Positions 63,781-64,000 of a DNA stretch of 64,000 nt are shown in pieces. The translations under genes and the position numbers were made by a program. Location: contig NZ_JAJFET010000001.1 of NCBI RefSeq assembly GCF_020707215.1, positions 930,001 to 994,000 on the forward strand, written 5' to 3'. Below the pieces are notes generated by a model, which was not told the DNA's origin, ran no database searches, and saw nothing but the letters and a program-made list of their open reading frames with translations. The stretch comes from Sphingomonas sp. PL-96 (GTDB lineage Bacteria; Pseudomonadota; Alphaproteobacteria; Sphingomonadales; Sphingomonadaceae). The first letter of the stretch is position 1. Every line of letters starts with the position of its first letter.

Positions 63781-64000
63781 ATGGTGTTTTCGCGCACGTT
63801 GTTGCTGGGCTCTGCCCTGGCGCTGGTTGCAGCCATGCCTGCAGCCGCGCAGCGCACCGTTCCCGCAGCGCCCGAGGCGATCGTCTACAAGACGGCGCTG
63901 ACGACCCGTTGGGGGCAGGCGGTAACACCGGAGAACGCCTGGCGCAGCTACCCCAGGCCGCAGCGCGTGCGCGATCGTTGGCTCAACCTGAACGGCCAGT
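63781..64000 (+). CDS. GH2-type glycosidase, N-terminal part (runs off the window)
   Basis: Only the first 73 residues are visible. A Sec signal (MVFSRTLLLGSALALVAAMPA, cleavage near AAAQ) is followed by WRSYPRPQRVRDRWLNLNGQ, which closely resembles the start of the sugar-binding jelly roll in exported GH2 beta-galactosidase-like enzymes of this group. GGGAGG lies 5-10 bp before the ATG. The catalytic domain is outside the window, so activity cannot be judged. Confidence 0.7.
   Translation, partial: MVFSRTLLLGSALALVAAMPAAAQRTVPAAPEAIVYKTALTTRWGQAVTPENAWRSYPRPQRVRDRWLNLNGQ

Noticed and set aside
1..64000. tRNA, rRNA, CRISPR arrays, complete IS elements, phage genes
   Set aside because: Looked for by eye on both strands; no repeat-spacer pattern, transposase, integrase or RNA gene could be recognised.

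Overview
The window is high-GC DNA from an aerobic Gram-negative heterotroph, most likely an alphaproteobacterium of the sphingomonad group. The reasons are the five large TonB-dependent receptors (TBDRs), a tryptophan-halogenase-like gene beside a TBDR, many Sec or Tat exported amidohydrolases and glycosidases, and the general protein style. This is inference; no rRNA, tRNA, CRISPR array, complete insertion sequence or phage gene was seen.

1-9.7 kb: the 3' part of an exported M14 carboxypeptidase, then a complete histidine-utilisation locus. hutF-hutC run left and hutI-hutH-hutG-hutU-hutD run right from a 78-bp gap holding a HutC-type operator. The enzymes form the five-step route from histidine via urocanate, imidazolonepropionate, formimidoylglutamate and formylglutamate to glutamate. 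No dedicated histidine permease is present.

9.7-28.6 kb: a mixed, partly decaying region. It has a YtcJ-like amidohydrolase, a TBDR, a PaiB-like/MocR-like divergent pair, a large beta-propeller amidohydrolase, an amidase, a siderophore-type TBDR with a Fur-box-like site, a VOC protein and a Tat-exported Gfo/Idh/MocA oxidoreductase. Between them lie four gene remnants: proC-like, Lrp-like, sdaA-like and a broken PepSY gene.

28.6-57.6 kb: a glycan-degradation region opened by a REP-like palindromic element. It encodes a GH20 hexosaminidase, a NagX-like membrane acyltransferase, a TBDR with a halogenase-like flavoprotein, a LamG-GH2 exo-beta-glycosidase, then TBDR-GH43-GH92-GH125-GH92 on the plus strand and a third GH92 divergent from another TBDR. 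Together these suit stepwise removal of GlcNAc, alpha-mannose and core beta-mannose (perhaps beta-xylose) from N-glycans, with uptake through TBDRs. A nearly identical 17-bp motif lies upstream of the GH92/GH125 operon and of the third GH92.

57.6-64 kb: an exonuclease/phosphatase-fold lipoprotein, then a MarR-controlled, translationally coupled efflux operon (FUSC pump, DUF1656, HlyD adaptor, NodT-type outer-membrane factor) resembling aromatic-acid exporters, and the 5' end of a GH2-type glycosidase that runs off the window.
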